Translations under genes and position numbers: made by a program
The notes under the pieces: model-generated
Seen by the model: only the letters and a program-made list of their open reading frames with translations
Databases searched by the model: none
Told to the model about the DNA's origin: nothing
Shown: positions 55,679 through 64,000 of the stretch, piece after piece
Layout: each line of letters opens with the position of its first letter
How positions within the stretch are numbered: the stretch's first letter is position 1
Assembly: GCA_018262705.1 (NCBI GenBank)
Contig: JADFDQ010000008.1
Location: 1-64,000 of the forward strand
Length of the DNA stretch: 64,000 bases
Source: Xanthomonas sp.
Lineage (GTDB): Bacteria > Pseudomonadota > Gammaproteobacteria > Xanthomonadales > Xanthomonadaceae
Direction: 5' to 3'

Positions 55679-56908
55679 CTACTGCAGCTCGCGCAGATCC
55701 AGCCGGCGCAGGCGTGGAGCGAGTTTTGCCGTGGCAGCCACCACGCCGAAGGTGACGATTCCGCCGACGATCATGGCGGGCACGAGGCCGAGCAGGTGCG
55801 CCATCACGCCGTCGTAAAACGCGCCCAGTTCATTCGACGAGCTGACGAAGATACCGTTGATCGACGAGACCCGACCGCGCATGTCGTCCGGCGTGACCAG
55901 CTGCATGATGGTCGAGCGCAACACCACCGACACCCCGTCGCACATGCCGTAGAACACCAGCAGCGCGCCCGACAGCCAGAGATTGCGCGACAGGGCAAAA
56001 GCAATCGTGCACAGGCCGAAACCGGTGACCGCCCACATCAGTACCGGCCCGGCGTGGCGTTCCAGCGGTTTGCGGGTCAGCCAGAGCGCGACCGCGATCG
56101 AGCCGATCCCGGGCATGGCGCGCAGCACGCCGAAGGCCTCGGGCCCGGCGTGCAGGATGTCCTTGATGAAGGCCGGCAGCATCGACATCGCGCCGCCAAG
56201 CAGCACAGAAAACATGTCCAGCGCCATCGCCCCGAGCATGATCTGGTTGCCGGCGACGAAGCGCGCGCCCTCCGCAATGCTGGCGAACACCGGCCCGCGC
56301 TGCATGCGCAACGCCGGTTCCGTCACCGGCGTCACCAGCAGGGTGATTGCGGCGACGACAGCGACGACGGTTGCAGCCGCATAGGAAAATGATTTTCCAA
56401 GCATTCCGACCAGCAACCCGCCCAGCGCCGGCCCAAGCACCAGCCCGAGTTGGAACACCACGCTGCCCATGCTGGCGCCGGTCGGAAACTGTTCGCGGCG
56501 CAGGACGCGGGCGAACAGCGCGTTGTAGACCGGGCCGAGGAAGGAACGGCCGATCCCGCCCACGGCCACGGCAAGGTAGATAGGCCAGGTGCCGTGGGTG
56601 TGCAGAACAATGTTCGCGGCCACCAGCGTCAGCGCGCCGGCGTTGATCGCAAGCAGGGTGCAGGCGGCGGCGCCGAGCTTGCGCCGCGGCAGATGGTCGA
56701 CGAGGTAGCCGGAAAACGGCGCTACGCAGAAATACGGAATCACTTCCGCCAGCCCGATCAGGCCCAGTGCCAGCGTGCTGTGGGTGAGCTCGTAGATGTG
56801 CCATCCCACGGTCACCGAGACGATCTGGTAGGACAACAGGGTGCAGATGCGATACAGCATCAGCCAGCGGAAGCCGACGCTGTGCAGCGGCGAGGCCGGC
56901 CGGCTCAT
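55679..56908 (-). CDS. MFS transporter (EntS/DHA3-like)
   Basis: A 409-residue carrier with twelve membrane helices. FRWLMLYRICTLLSYQIVSVTVGWHIYELTHSTLALGLIGLAEVIPYF and the loop SGYLVDHLPRRKLG (motif A-like) begin the N-half; the domain is of the EntS/enterobactin-exporter and MFS_3 type. Direction and substrate unknown. Its ATG overlaps the TGA of sufE. Ten bases after its end a heptanucleotide array begins. Confidence 0.88.
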   Translation of the reverse strand: MSRPASPLHSVGFRWLMLYRICTLLSYQIVSVTVGWHIYELTHSTLALGLIGLAEVIPYFCVAPFSGYLVDHLPRRKLGAAACTLLAINAGALTLVAANIVLHTHGTWPIYLAVAVGGIGRSFLGPVYNALFARVLRREQFPTGASMGSVVFQLGLVLGPALGGLLVGMLGKSFSYAAATVVAVVAAITLLVTPVTEPALRMQRGPVFASIAEGARFVAGNQIMLGAMALDMFSVLLGGAMSMLPAFIKDILHAGPEAFGVLRAMPGIGSIAVALWLTRKPLERHAGPVLMWAVTGFGLCTIAFALSRNLWLSGALLVFYGMCDGVSVVLRSTIMQLVTPDDMRGRVSSINGIFVSSSNELGAFYDGVMAHLLGLVPAMIVGGIVTFGVVAATAKLAPRLRRLDLRELQ

Positions 56909-57348
56909 TCGTTGATGGCGGCCTGCGCGCGTTCGCGGATGAAGGCCAGCAGCGCGGCCATGCCGTTGCTGCGGGTGGGCGACAGGTGCTTGGACAGGCC
57001 GATCGCGGAAATATAGTCGGGCGCGGTGGCGAGGATCTCCTGCGCGCTGCGGCCGGAATACACGCGCAGTGCCAGATAGATCAGGCCGGAGACGATCACC
57101 GAGTCGCTGATCGAATGGAAGGTCAGTGCGTCAGCATCGCCTTCGCCAACGATCCACACCAGCGAGGTGCAGCCGTGCAGACGGTGCTCGTCGGTTTTCC
57201 AGTCTTCCGGAAACACCGGCAGCTTGTGGCCGAGGTCGATCAGATACTGGTAGCGCTCCGACCAGTCGCCGAAGAAACCGAATTCATCGGCAATCGCGGC
57301 CTGGGCGTCGGCGGCGGTGGGTTCGAGGGGGAAGGGGGTAGCGGTCAT
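56905..57348 (-). CDS. SufE-family sulfur acceptor
   Basis: A 147-residue protein with the SufE core: ADEFGFFGDWSERYQYLIDLG, the active Cys in RLHGCTSLVWIVGE and VSGLIYLALRVYSGRSAQEIL. SufE accepts sulfur from SufS for iron-sulfur assembly; CsdE-like proteins are similar. No suf genes are adjacent. ATG at 57348 fits the family. It lies downstream of cysS with a palindromic repeat between. Confidence 0.93.
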   Translation of the reverse strand: MTATPFPLEPTAADAQAAIADEFGFFGDWSERYQYLIDLGHKLPVFPEDWKTDEHRLHGCTSLVWIVGEGDADALTFHSISDSVIVSGLIYLALRVYSGRSAQEILATAPDYISAIGLSKHLSPTRSNGMAALLAFIRERAQAAINE

Positions 57349-57371
57349 GTCAGGCGGCTGTAAAGAGTTTT

Positions 57372-57440
57372 GTAGGAGCGCACCGCAGGGGCGCGAATGC
57401 GTTTTGCGGGAGCGCTCGCGCCCCTGCGGTGCGCTCCTAC
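57372..57440. repeat. TAGGAGCGCA palindromic repeat, perfect hairpin copy
   Basis: GTAGGAGCGCACCGCAGGGG with CGCGA (57372-57396) pairs perfectly over 25 bp with its inverse (57416-57440) around a 19-base loop. It lies between the end of cysS and the start of sufE, both on the minus strand, and would form a very stable RNA hairpin in any read-through transcript. Confidence 0.9.
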
Positions 57441-57449
57441 GGTCGATGG

Positions 57450-58832
57450 TCAAACGCGTTTTCTTACCCAGCGCACGCCCTGCGGCGTGTCCTCCAGCAA
57501 AATGCCTTCATCGGCCAATTGCTGACGCAGGGCATCGGCGCGGGCGAAATCGCGGGCTTGCTTGGCGGCGGCGCGTTCGTCCACCAACGCCTGGATACGC
57601 GCATCGTCATCAGCCGACACGCCGCGCGCGAACCATTCGGCAGGCGCTTGCTGCAACAAGCCCAGCACCTTGCCGGCGCCCAGCAATTGCGCTTTCAGCG
57701 TGGCTTTGTCTTCGGACGATGTCGCTTTGCGTGCCTCCCCGGCAATCCGCGCGATCTCCGCCAGCGCGGTCGGCGTGTTGAGGTCATCGTCCAAAGCGGC
57801 GTCAATGCTGGCGGGGATCACCGCATCGGCCTGCACATCGACCAGATCGCGCAGGGTGCCGTACAGGCGGTCCAGTGTGCGCACGCATTGTTCGATCAAC
57901 CCATCCGACCACTCCAGCGGTTGCCGGTAGTGCGCCGACAGCAGCGCATAGCGCAGCGCTTCCGGCGGGTGCTGCCGCACCAGATCATGCACGCGTTGGA
58001 TATTGCCCACCGACTTGGCCATTTTGGCGCCGCCGAAATTGAGCATGCCGTTGTGCAGCCACCAGCGCGCGAACGGTGCGCCGCCGTGCGCGCACTCGCT
58101 TTGCGCCACTTCGTTTTCGTGGTGCGGGAACTGCAGGTCGATGCCTCCGGCGTGGATGTCGATGGTCGGGCCAAGATGCGCTTCGGCCATCGCCGAACAT
58201 TCGATGTGCCAACCGGGGCGGCCGCGTCCCCAGGGCGACTCCCAACCCGGCAGATCGTCGCTGGAAGGCTTCCACAGCACGAAATCGCCGGGGTCGCGCT
58301 TGTAGGGCGCCACTTCGACCCGTGCGCCGGCCAGCAGGTCGTCGGTGTCGCGGCGCGACAGCTTGCCGTAGCCGTCGAAACTGCCCACTGCAAACAACAC
58401 ATGGTTTTCGGCGGCGTAGGCGTGGCCGTTTGCGATCAGGCGCTCGATCATCGCGATGATCTGGGCGATATGCTGCGTTGCTTCCGGTTCGATGTCCGGC
58501 GCGAACTCGCCGGTGACGCCCAGTGCGGCCATGTCGTCACGGTACGCGGCGGCGAATTTGTCGGTGATGGCGGTGATCGGCGTGCCCGACTCTTTGGCGG
58601 CCGCGTTGATCTTGTCGTCCACGTCGGTGATGTTGCGGGCATAGCGCAATCCGCCGAAGCGCCGGCGCAGCAGCGCCGCCAGCACGCCAAACGCCACCGG
58701 ACCGCGGGCGTTGCCGATGTGGACGTAGTTGTAGACGGTCGGCCCGCACACGTACATCGTCGGGCAGGCCGGGCTCAGCGGAACGAAGGGTTCGACGCGG
58801 CGGGTCAGGGTGTTGTAGAGGGACAGGCGCAT
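57450..58832 (-). CDS. cysS: Cysteine--tRNA ligase
   Basis: A 460-residue class I synthetase. Zinc and HIGH region: [37 protein letters not shown]; zinc ligands in [14 protein letters not shown] and [14 protein letters not shown]; the KMSKS loop reads [11 protein letters not shown], a Ser-to-Ala variant common in the family. The DALR-type C-domain is complete. ATG 58832 is fixed by [11 protein letters not shown]. Single gene. Confidence 0.98.
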   Translation of the reverse strand: MRLSLYNTLTRRVEPFVPLSPACPTMYVCGPTVYNYVHIGNARGPVAFGVLAALLRRRFGGLRYARNITDVDDKINAAAKESGTPITAITDKFAAAYRDDMAALGVTGEFAPDIEPEATQHIAQIIAMIERLIANGHAYAAENHVLFAVGSFDGYGKLSRRDTDDLLAGARVEVAPYKRDPGDFVLWKPSSDDLPGWESPWGRGRPGWHIECSAMAEAHLGPTIDIHAGGIDLQFPHHENEVAQSECAHGGAPFARWWLHNGMLNFGGAKMAKSVGNIQRVHDLVRQHPPEALRYALLSAHYRQPLEWSDGLIEQCVRTLDRLYGTLRDLVDVQADAVIPASIDAALDDDLNTPTALAEIARIAGEARKATSSEDKATLKAQLLGAGKVLGLLQQAPAEWFARGVSADDDARIQALVDERAAAKQARDFARADALRQQLADEGILLEDTPQGVRWVRKRV

Positions 58833-58937
58833 GGCGGCATCGGCGTGAGATGCGACATTGTAGCGATGCGAGCTTCGGCTTCTCCGCCGACAGCGCGGGT
58901 TCAGCCGCAAATGTGCGGGCGTCGCTAGACTCGCGAC

Positions 58938-59384
58938 ATGTCGAAGCGACGTCCGATTTCCGTTTTTGCCGCGATGGCGATGCTGCTGCCCGGCGCGGCC
59001 GCGTTTGCGCAGGCGGCGCCGCAGCGCGAGGTTGTTTTGCCGATCGAGAACGTGCGCTTCGATTATGCGCAGGTTCTGGCCGTGCGTCCGATCAGTCAAG
59101 TGCTGCGCACGACCAACATGGAGCGCGTTTGTCGCGACCCCGCGCACCCGGAACGGATGATTCCGGATGCGCCAGCGAATTCGTCGGCTGGCCGTTCTGG
59201 ACGTCAGCCGCAGTCGGGGATGCGCAACTGCAAAATGGCGCCGGTGGTGCGTGAGTTCCGGCGCACGATTTCCTACGAGGTCGATTACATCTACCGCGGC
59301 GCCCGCTTCCGGACCCGGATGGACCGCGATCCCGGCAACCGCCTGCGCATCCGTATATCGATCATGCCGGCGCCGCTGGATTGA
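58938..59384 (+). CDS. Exported hypothetical protein, glycine-zipper relative lacking the zipper
   Basis: A 148-residue protein with a signal peptide ([17 protein letters not shown]). [27 protein letters not shown] and the C-terminal [38 protein letters not shown] resemble the ends of the Rickettsia 17-kDa-type surface antigens, but the glycine zipper normally between them is missing. Two Cys remain. Probably periplasmic; no known function. Confidence 0.65.
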   Translation: MSKRRPISVFAAMAMLLPGAAAFAQAAPQREVVLPIENVRFDYAQVLAVRPISQVLRTTNMERVCRDPAHPERMIPDAPANSSAGRSGRQPQSGMRNCKMAPVVREFRRTISYEVDYIYRGARFRTRMDRDPGNRLRIRISIMPAPLD

Positions 59385-59414
59385 GGCTTGCGCGTTGCCG
59401 CCGCTCGTGAGAGC

Positions 59415-59528
59415 ATGCCCGCCGCAATGAACGCCCACTTCGCCACCCGCCACGCCGACGCCGCCCGGATCGCTTCCGGCATGACCTCGCGTGCGCGCCG
59501 ACCGGAAACGCCATTTCCAGCTGGGTAA
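59415..59528 (+). CDS. Arginine-rich leader peptide of the arg operon (putative)
   Basis: A 37-residue frame (ATG 59415, or 33 aa from ATG 59427) with five Arg codons: two early, then T-S-R-A-R-R-P at 59484-59504, in which the Arg residues are CGT, CGC, CGA. The stop TAA is at 59526. It ends 31 bases before a terminator hairpin and 104 bases before argF'. Codon spacing and position are those of a ribosome-stalling leader peptide. No homologous peptide is known to me; GC-rich DNA alone favours Arg codons, so this is a prediction. Confidence 0.5.
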   Translation: MPAAMNAHFATRHADAARIASGMTSRARRPETPFPAG

Positions 59529-59559
59529 TCCGGATCGCGTTCATGCGTCACTTTTCCGA

Positions 59560-59588
59560 AAACCCAGCCCAGCGGCTGGGTTTTTTGC
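59560..59588 (+). terminator. Attenuator-type terminator before argF'
   Basis: AACCCAGCC and GGCTGGGTT (9 bp) surround a CAGC loop, followed by TTTTTTG. It lies between the leader peptide and argF'. GCTGGGT at 59520-59526, which overlaps the leader's last sense codons and stop, can pair with ACCCAGC of the left arm as an antiterminator. The switch is inferred; the hairpin itself is clear. Confidence 0.7.
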
Positions 59589-59632
59589 GTTTCAGCCTCC
59601 CACTTTCCTTCCGTCCACATCGAACATTACTC

Positions 59633-60631
59633 ATGAAGCACTTTCTCAATACCCAGGACTGGAGCCGCGCCGACCTCGACGCATTGTTGATGCAGGCCGC
59701 CGAGTTCAAGCGCAGCAAGTTGGGCGATGCGCTGAAAGGCAAGTCCATCGCGCTGGTGTTTTTCAACCCGTCGATGCGCACCCGCACCAGTTTCGAGTTG
59801 GGCGCATTCCAACTGGGCGGCCATGCCATCGTGCTGCAACCGGGCAAGGATGCGTGGCCGATCGAATTCAACCTGGGCACGGTGATGGATGGCGACACCG
59901 AGGAGCACATCGCCGAAGTGGCGCGGGTCTTGGCGCGCTATGTGGATTTGATCGGCGTGCGCGCGTTTCCGAAGTTTGTGGATTGGCAGTACGACCGCCA
60001 GGACAGCGTGCTCAAGAGTTTCGCCAAATACGCCACGGTGCCGGTGATCAATATGGAAACGATTACCCACCCCTGCCAGGAATTGGCGCATGCGCTGGCG
60101 TTGCAAGAGCACTTTGGCAGCAGTGATTTGCGCGGCAAAAAATATGTGCTGACCTGGACCTACCACCCCAAACCGCTGAACACCGCGGTGGCCAATTCGG
60201 CGCTGACCATTGCCACGCGCATGGGGATGGATGTGACGTTGCTATGCCCCACCGAACAATATGTATTGGATGAGCGCTACATGGGCTGGGCGCGCGACAA
60301 CGTGGCCGAAAGCGGCGGCTCGCTTACCGTGAGTCACGATATTCAAAGTGCGTATGCCGATGCGGATGTGGTGTATGCCAAGAGCTGGGGCGCGCTGCCG
60401 TACTTTGGCAACTGGGCACCGGAAAAACCGATCCGCGATCAATACCGGCACTTCATCGTGGATGAAGCCAAGATGGCGCTGACCAACGATGGCGTGTTCT
60501 CGCACTGCCTGCCGCTGCGCCGCAATGTCAAAGCCACCGATGCGGTGATGGATTCGCCGCGCTGCATTGCCATCAACGAAGCCGAAAATCGCCTGCATGT
60601 GCAGAAAGCGGTGATGGCGGCGTTGGTCTAG
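59633..60631 (+). CDS. argF': N-acetylornithine carbamoyltransferase
   Basis: A 332-residue carbamoyltransferase specific for N-acetyl-L-ornithine, the enzyme that replaces OTCase in Xanthomonas. Carbamoyl-phosphate site [14 protein letters not shown]; the distinctive [26 protein letters not shown] loop contributing acetylornithine specificity; [18 protein letters not shown]; and [15 protein letters not shown]. It makes acetylcitrulline, passed on to argG only after deacetylation by the product of the gene at 62060. First gene of the arg operon, with an attenuator-like leader. ATG 59633. Confidence 0.97.
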   Translation: MKHFLNTQDWSRADLDALLMQAAEFKRSKLGDALKGKSIALVFFNPSMRTRTSFELGAFQLGGHAIVLQPGKDAWPIEFNLGTVMDGDTEEHIAEVARVLARYVDLIGVRAFPKFVDWQYDRQDSVLKSFAKYATVPVINMETITHPCQELAHALALQEHFGSSDLRGKKYVLTWTYHPKPLNTAVANSALTIATRMGMDVTLLCPTEQYVLDERYMGWARDNVAESGGSLTVSHDIQSAYADADVVYAKSWGALPYFGNWAPEKPIRDQYRHFIVDEAKMALTNDGVFSHCLPLRRNVKATDAVMDSPRCIAINEAENRLHVQKAVMAALV

Positions 60632-60635
60632 CGGC

Positions 60636-60660
60636 GGGGACCGGGAACCGGGAACCGGAA
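60636..60660. repeat. Heptanucleotide array between argF' and argG
   Basis: GGGGACC GGGAACC GGGAACC GGAAC: 3.5 units starting five bases after the argF' stop. It is inverted relative to the array at 60738, with which it could pair in the transcript. Confidence 0.9.
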
Positions 60661-60716
60661 CGAGCGGATTGATTCCGCGAGATACGCATTTTTTCGCTTT
60701 GCCAGGAGTCTCCAAA

Positions 60717-61958
60717 ATGTCCCAATCCGACGCCTCTCCCGGTTCCCGGTTCCCGGTACCCGGTTCCCGCTCCAAAGACATCATCCTCGCCTTCAGCGGC
60801 GGCCTCGACACCAGTTTTTGCGTGCCCTATCTGAAAGAGCAGGGTTGGCAGGTGCACACCGTGTTTGCCGATACCGGCGGCGTCAGCGCCGAGGAGCGCG
60901 CCACCATCGAAGCGCGTGCGGCCGAACTGGACGTGGCTTCGCATCTCACCGTGGACGGCGGCCCGGCGCTTTGGCGCGACTTCGTGCGGCCCTTCTTGTG
61001 GGCCGGCGAGGGCTATCAGGGCCAGTACCCCCTGCTGGTGTCGGATCGCTATTTAATCGTGGATGCCGCGCTGGCGCGGGCGAAGGAATTGGGCACCAAT
61101 GCGATTGCACATGGCTGCACCGGCATGGGCAACGATCAGGTGCGCTTCGACCTTGCGGTCAAGTCCAGCGGCGACTATCGCATCGTGGCGCCGATCCGCG
61201 AGATCCAGAAGCAGCACACCCAGACCCGCGCCTATGAACTGGCCTATCTGCAGGAGCTTGGCTTCACCGTGCGTGCCAAGCAGATGGCCTACACCATCAA
61301 CGAAAACCTGCTGGGCGTGACCATGTCCGGAGGCGAAATCGACGCCTGGGACGCGCCGGGCGAGGGCGCCCGCGGCTGGTGTGCGCGCCGCGAACAGTGG
61401 CCGTCGGAGCCGATGGAAGTCGCCCTGCGCTTCGAGAATGGCGAGGCGGTGGCGCTGGACGGCAATGAACTTCCGGGCGATAGGATTCTTGCCAAGCTCA
61501 ATGTGATGTTCGCCCAGTACGGCGTCGGCCGCGGCATGTACACCGGCGACACCACGATTGGGCTGAAAGGCCGCATCGTGTTTGAGGCGCCGGGTTTAAT
61601 CGCACTGCTCACCGCACATCGCGCACTGGAAGAAGCGGTGCTGTCCAAACAGCAAAACCGCTTCAAGCCGGAGGTGGCGCGCAAGTGGGTGGAGTTGGTC
61701 TATGAGGGCTTCTTCCACGACCCGCTAAAAGCCGATTTGGAAGCGTTTCTGAAGTCGTCGCAAGCCACGGTCAGTGGCGAAGTCGTGCTGCGCACCAACG
61801 GCGGCCGCGTGGACGCCATCGCGGTGCGATCAAAGCACATCCTGCAATCCGGCGGCGCGACCTATGCGCAGTCGGCCGATTGGGGCGTGGAGGAAGCCGA
61901 GGGCTTCATCAAGTTGTTCGGAATGAGCAGCACGCTGTGGGCGCAGGTGAATCGCTAA
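60717..61958 (+). CDS. argG: Argininosuccinate synthase with repeat-derived N-terminal extension
   Basis: A 413-residue ATP-dependent ligase of citrulline and aspartate. PPi-loop AFSGGLDTS is at ~25-33; [33 protein letters not shown] and the C-terminal AVRSKHILQ follow. The start at ATG 60717 has AGGAG ten bases upstream. Between Met1 and Lys20 it carries about 16 residues ([12 protein letters not shown]) encoded by a heptanucleotide array that Xanthomonas relatives lack, so the repeat has entered the coding sequence. Second gene of the arg operon. Confidence 0.95.
   Translation: MSQSDASPGSRFPVPGSRSKDIILAFSGGLDTSFCVPYLKEQGWQVHTVFADTGGVSAEERATIEARAAELDVASHLTVDGGPALWRDFVRPFLWAGEGYQGQYPLLVSDRYLIVDAALARAKELGTNAIAHGCTGMGNDQVRFDLAVKSSGDYRIVAPIREIQKQHTQTRAYELAYLQELGFTVRAKQMAYTINENLLGVTMSGGEIDAWDAPGEGARGWCARREQWPSEPMEVALRFENGEAVALDGNELPGDRILAKLNVMFAQYGVGRGMYTGDTTIGLKGRIVFEAPGLIALLTAHRALEEAVLSKQQNRFKPEVARKWVELVYEGFFHDPLKADLEAFLKSSQATVSGEVVLRTNGGRVDAIAVRSKHILQSGGATYAQSADWGVEEAEGFIKLFGMSSTLWAQVNR
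60738..60772. repeat. Heptanucleotide array inside the start of argG
   Basis: CCCGGTT CCCGGTT CCCGGTA CCCGGTT CCCGCTC: four units plus a decayed fifth, 19 bases after the argG start codon and in frame with it. Because seven is not a multiple of three, change of one unit would shift the frame; only multiples of three units keep it. Confidence 0.92.
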
Positions 61959-61966
61959 CCGGCATT

Positions 61967-62043
61967 GTCTTCCCGGCGCAAGCCGGGATCCAGCCCTTCA
62001 AATGTCATTAAAAACTGGATCCCGGTTTGCGCCGGGATGACAA
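61967..62043. repeat. dRS3/REP-like palindromic doublet, copy in the arg operon
   Basis: TGTCTTCCCGGCGCAAGCCG with GGATCCAG and CTGGATCCCGGTTTGCGCCG with GGATGACA flank a 22-base spacer. It lies between argG and the deacetylase gene, ending 17 bases before its start, so it is transcribed in the operon and could modulate expression or mRNA decay of the later genes. Confidence 0.87.
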
Positions 62044-62059
62044 GCAAAAGGTAATCATC

Positions 62060-63145
62060 ATGCTTGATACCGTTCTCAACCACCTCAAAGCCCTGGTGTT
62101 GTTCGACACCCGCAACCCGCCGCGCCTGATTGGCACCGGCGGAATCTTCGACTACATCCGCGCGCAGCTTCCCGGATTCCGGATCAAGGTCGAAGACCAC
62201 GGCGACGGCGCGGTGTCGCTGCTGGCAATCCGCGGCGCGCCGCAGTGCGTGTTCAACGTGCATTTGGACACGGTGCCTTCGTCAGGCGCGTGGACGGCCG
62301 ATCCGATGAAACTGCGGGTCAGGAAAGATCGCGCGATCGGCTTGGGAGTCTGCGACATCAAGGGCGCGGCGGCCGGTCTGCTGGCCGCGGCGCAGGCGAC
62401 AAAAGGCGCTGCGGCTTTCCTGTTCAGCAGCGACGAGGAAGCCAACGATCCGCGCTGTATTTCCGCATTCCTGGGGCGTGACCACGGTTTCCATGAGGCG
62501 ATCGTCGCCGAGCCCACGCGCTGCGAAGCGGTGTTGGCGCATCGCGGGATCAGCTCGGTGCTGCTGAAATTCAAGGGCGAGGCGGGGCATGCCTCGGCCG
62601 CCAACGCGCTGCAGTCCAATGCCCTGCATCAGGCGATGCGCTGGGGCGCCAATGCGCTGGAGCTGGTCGAAGCAGAGGCGGCCAGCCGCTTTGGCGAGCT
62701 GAGCGGACTGCGTTTCAACATCGGCAAGGTCGAAGGCGGGATCAAGGCGAACGTGATCGCGCCCAGCGCCGAGGTGCGCTTCGGGTTCCGACCGCTGCCG
62801 TCGCAGGATATCGACACACTCCACAAGCGCTTTGGCGCCTGTGCGCAGACCGGCGTTCTGGATCGCTATGAAGAATCTTTCCGCGGCCCGTCGCTGCCGG
62901 CCGGCGATCCCGCCCACGCGCAGCAGCGTGCACAGGAGGCGCGCGCACTGGCGCAGTCGCTGCAGCTGCCGGTCGGTGTGGCGGTCGATTTCTGGACCGA
63001 AGCGGCGCTGTTTTCGCAGGCCGGCCTGACCACCTTCGTCTACGGGCCGGGCGATATCGCCCAGGCCCATGCCGCCGACGAATGGGTGGCGCTCGACCAG
63101 CTGCAGCGCTACACCAAATCCATTGCCCGCATCCTCGGAAACTGA
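62060..63145 (+). CDS. argE: Acetylcitrulline deacetylase (ArgE-like, M20)
   Basis: A 361-residue M20 metallohydrolase. Metal motifs: VFNVHLDTVPSSG, GLGVCDIKGAAAGLL and FLFSSDEEANDPRC; lid domain GHASAANALQSNALHQAMRW. Xanthomonadaceae use this enzyme to deacetylate N-acetylcitrulline from argF' so that argG can act, and it sits between argG and the kinase gene as in X. campestris. Bare sequence would equally fit acetylornithine deacetylase; operon context decides. Confidence 0.93.
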   Translation: MLDTVLNHLKALVLFDTRNPPRLIGTGGIFDYIRAQLPGFRIKVEDHGDGAVSLLAIRGAPQCVFNVHLDTVPSSGAWTADPMKLRVRKDRAIGLGVCDIKGAAAGLLAAAQATKGAAAFLFSSDEEANDPRCISAFLGRDHGFHEAIVAEPTRCEAVLAHRGISSVLLKFKGEAGHASAANALQSNALHQAMRWGANALELVEAEAASRFGELSGLRFNIGKVEGGIKANVIAPSAEVRFGFRPLPSQDIDTLHKRFGACAQTGVLDRYEESFRGPSLPAGDPAHAQQRAQEARALAQSLQLPVGVAVDFWTEAALFSQAGLTTFVYGPGDIAQAHAADEWVALDQLQRYTKSIARILGN

Positions 63146-63148
63146 GCC

Positions 63149-64000
63149 GTGACCCCCGTCCTCGATCCTTGCGCCGTGCACGATCCCCAGACCCGCCAGA
63201 CCATCGTGCGGTTGCTGTCCAGCATGGGCAGCGCCAAGGAAATTTCGCAGTACTTGAAGCGCTTCTCGCAGCTCGATGCCGCGCGCTTTGCCGTGGTCAA
63301 GGTCGGCGGCGCGGTGCTGCGTGATGACCTCGACGCGCTGGTGTCCTCGCTGGCCTTCCTGCAGGACGTGGGCCTGACCCCGATCGTGTTGCACGGTGCC
63401 GGTCCGCAGCTCGATGCCGAACTGTCCGCGGCCGGCATCGTCAAGCAGACCGTCGATGGGCTGCGCGCTACCTCGCCGCAGGCGCTTGCCATCGTGCGCA
63501 AGGTGTTCCATGCCCAGAACCTGAAGCTGGTGCGCGCGCTGCAGGCCGCCGACGCGCGCGCCACCTCGATCGTGTCCGGGGTCTTCGAGGCCGATTATCT
63601 GGACCGCGAGCGCTACGGTCTGGTCGGCGGCATCGAGCAGGTGCACACCGCGCCGATCATCGACAGCTTGCAGGCCGGTTCGATTCCGGTGATCGCCTCG
63701 CTCGGCGAAACCGAGGGCGGGCAGATTCTCAACGTCAACGCCGATTTTGCCGCCAACGCGCTGGTGCAGGCGCTGCAGCCCTACAAAATCGTCTTCCTCA
63801 CCGGCACCGGCGGCCTGCTCGATGCGCGCGGTCGGATCATCGACTCGATCAACCTGACCACCGAATACGAGCACCTGATGCAGCAGCCGTGGATCGACGG
63901 CGGAATGCGGGTCAAGATCGAACAGATCAAGGCGCTGCTGGACGGACTGCCGCGGGCTTCGTCGGTGTCGATCACGCGGCCGTCCGAGCTGGCCAAGGAG
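63149..64000 (+). CDS. argB: Bifunctional N-acetylglutamate kinase/synthase, 3'-truncated by window
   Basis: GTG at 63149, overlooked because it stays open to the window end (284 codons here; relatives are ~450). The amino-acid kinase domain is present: [77 protein letters not shown] and [18 protein letters not shown]. It is the Xanthomonas-type fusion in which a GNAT synthase domain follows; that part lies beyond 64000. It starts the acetylated arginine route and is the usual target of feedback inhibition. The start overlaps no upstream gene; it follows the deacetylase by three bases. Confidence 0.93.
   Translation, partial: MTPVLDPCAVHDPQTRQTIVRLLSSMGSAKEISQYLKRFSQLDAARFAVVKVGGAVLRDDLDALVSSLAFLQDVGLTPIVLHGAGPQLDAELSAAGIVKQTVDGLRATSPQALAIVRKVFHAQNLKLVRALQAADARATSIVSGVFEADYLDRERYGLVGGIEQVHTAPIIDSLQAGSIPVIASLGETEGGQILNVNADFAANALVQALQPYKIVFLTGTGGLLDARGRIIDSINLTTEYEHLMQQPWIDGGMRVKIEQIKALLDGLPRASSVSITRPSELAKE

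Overview
The window looks like a chromosomal segment from a gammaproteobacterium of the Xanthomonadaceae (Lysobacter / Luteimonas / Stenotrophomonas / Xanthomonas range). The evidence is high GC, gene products that read like Xanthomonas proteins throughout, a FimX-type type IV pilus regulator, and the unusual arginine route that uses N-acetylornithine carbamoyltransferase followed by an acetylcitrulline deacetylase and a fused N-acetylglutamate kinase/synthase. Most of the window is housekeeping. Genus is inferred from protein resemblance only.

Layout. 1-950: a DUF1778/GNAT toxin-antitoxin pair next to tRNA-Asn, with the toxin gene apparently cut by the end of an insertion sequence that runs off the left edge. 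1.0-6.0 kb: a lone FimT-like minor pilin, uvrB, a GNAT/PLP-aminotransferase fusion of unknown role, and tRNA-Val. 6.3-14.4 kb: the translation cluster thrS-infC-rpmI-rplT-pheS-pheT-ihfA-merR and tRNA-Pro, with an ATC start for infC. 14.5-18.5 kb: a minus-strand run SPFH protein, ribbon-helix-helix protein, DUF4177 protein, alpha/beta hydrolase, PH-domain protein, VanY-type carboxypeptidase. 18.5-29 kb: an envelope lipoprotein, a WecA-like transferase, a DeaD helicase, an M20 dipeptidase, a ComEA-like protein, a HutD/Ves protein and a Fur-linked siderophore receptor. 29-39 kb: MgtC-like protein, Rieske ferredoxin, a barnase/barstar pair, GST, rhomboid, cold-shock protein, dipeptidyl carboxypeptidase, glutathione peroxidase and ferredoxin reductase. 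39-47 kb: TerB-like, MscS, DUF456, cytochrome, acetoacetyl-CoA reductase, GluQ-RS and FimX. 46-59 kb: divergent epmB/efp, mtaD-gph, folE2, M23 peptidase, dihydroorotase, yidD, an H1-tailed DksA, MFS carrier, sufE and cysS. 59.4-64 kb: the arginine operon argF'-argG-acetylcitrulline deacetylase-argAB; the last gene is cut by the window end.

The strongest unexplained signals are regulatory and repetitive. Upstream of argF' lies an arginine-rich leader peptide (SRARR) followed by a terminator whose left arm can also pair with sequence at the leader's stop codon, which is the layout of a ribosome-mediated attenuator for arginine. Arrays of a 7-bp unit (CCCGGTN / GGGNACC) sit in intergenic regions at six places. 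Two inverted arrays bracket the argG ribosome binding site, and one is translated as an extra N-terminal segment of ArgG. Two further families of palindromic repeats recur. One is a dRS3/REP-like doublet, the other a TAGGAGCGCA element whose two ends supply the stop codons of folE2 and of the converging M23 peptidase gene.

Several genes are short or open-ended and easy to overlook: a 59-aa ribbon-helix-helix protein, a 56-aa DUF4177 protein, a 50-aa membrane protein, the arginine leader peptide and the 3'-truncated argAB gene. All assignments are by reading; no database search was possible.
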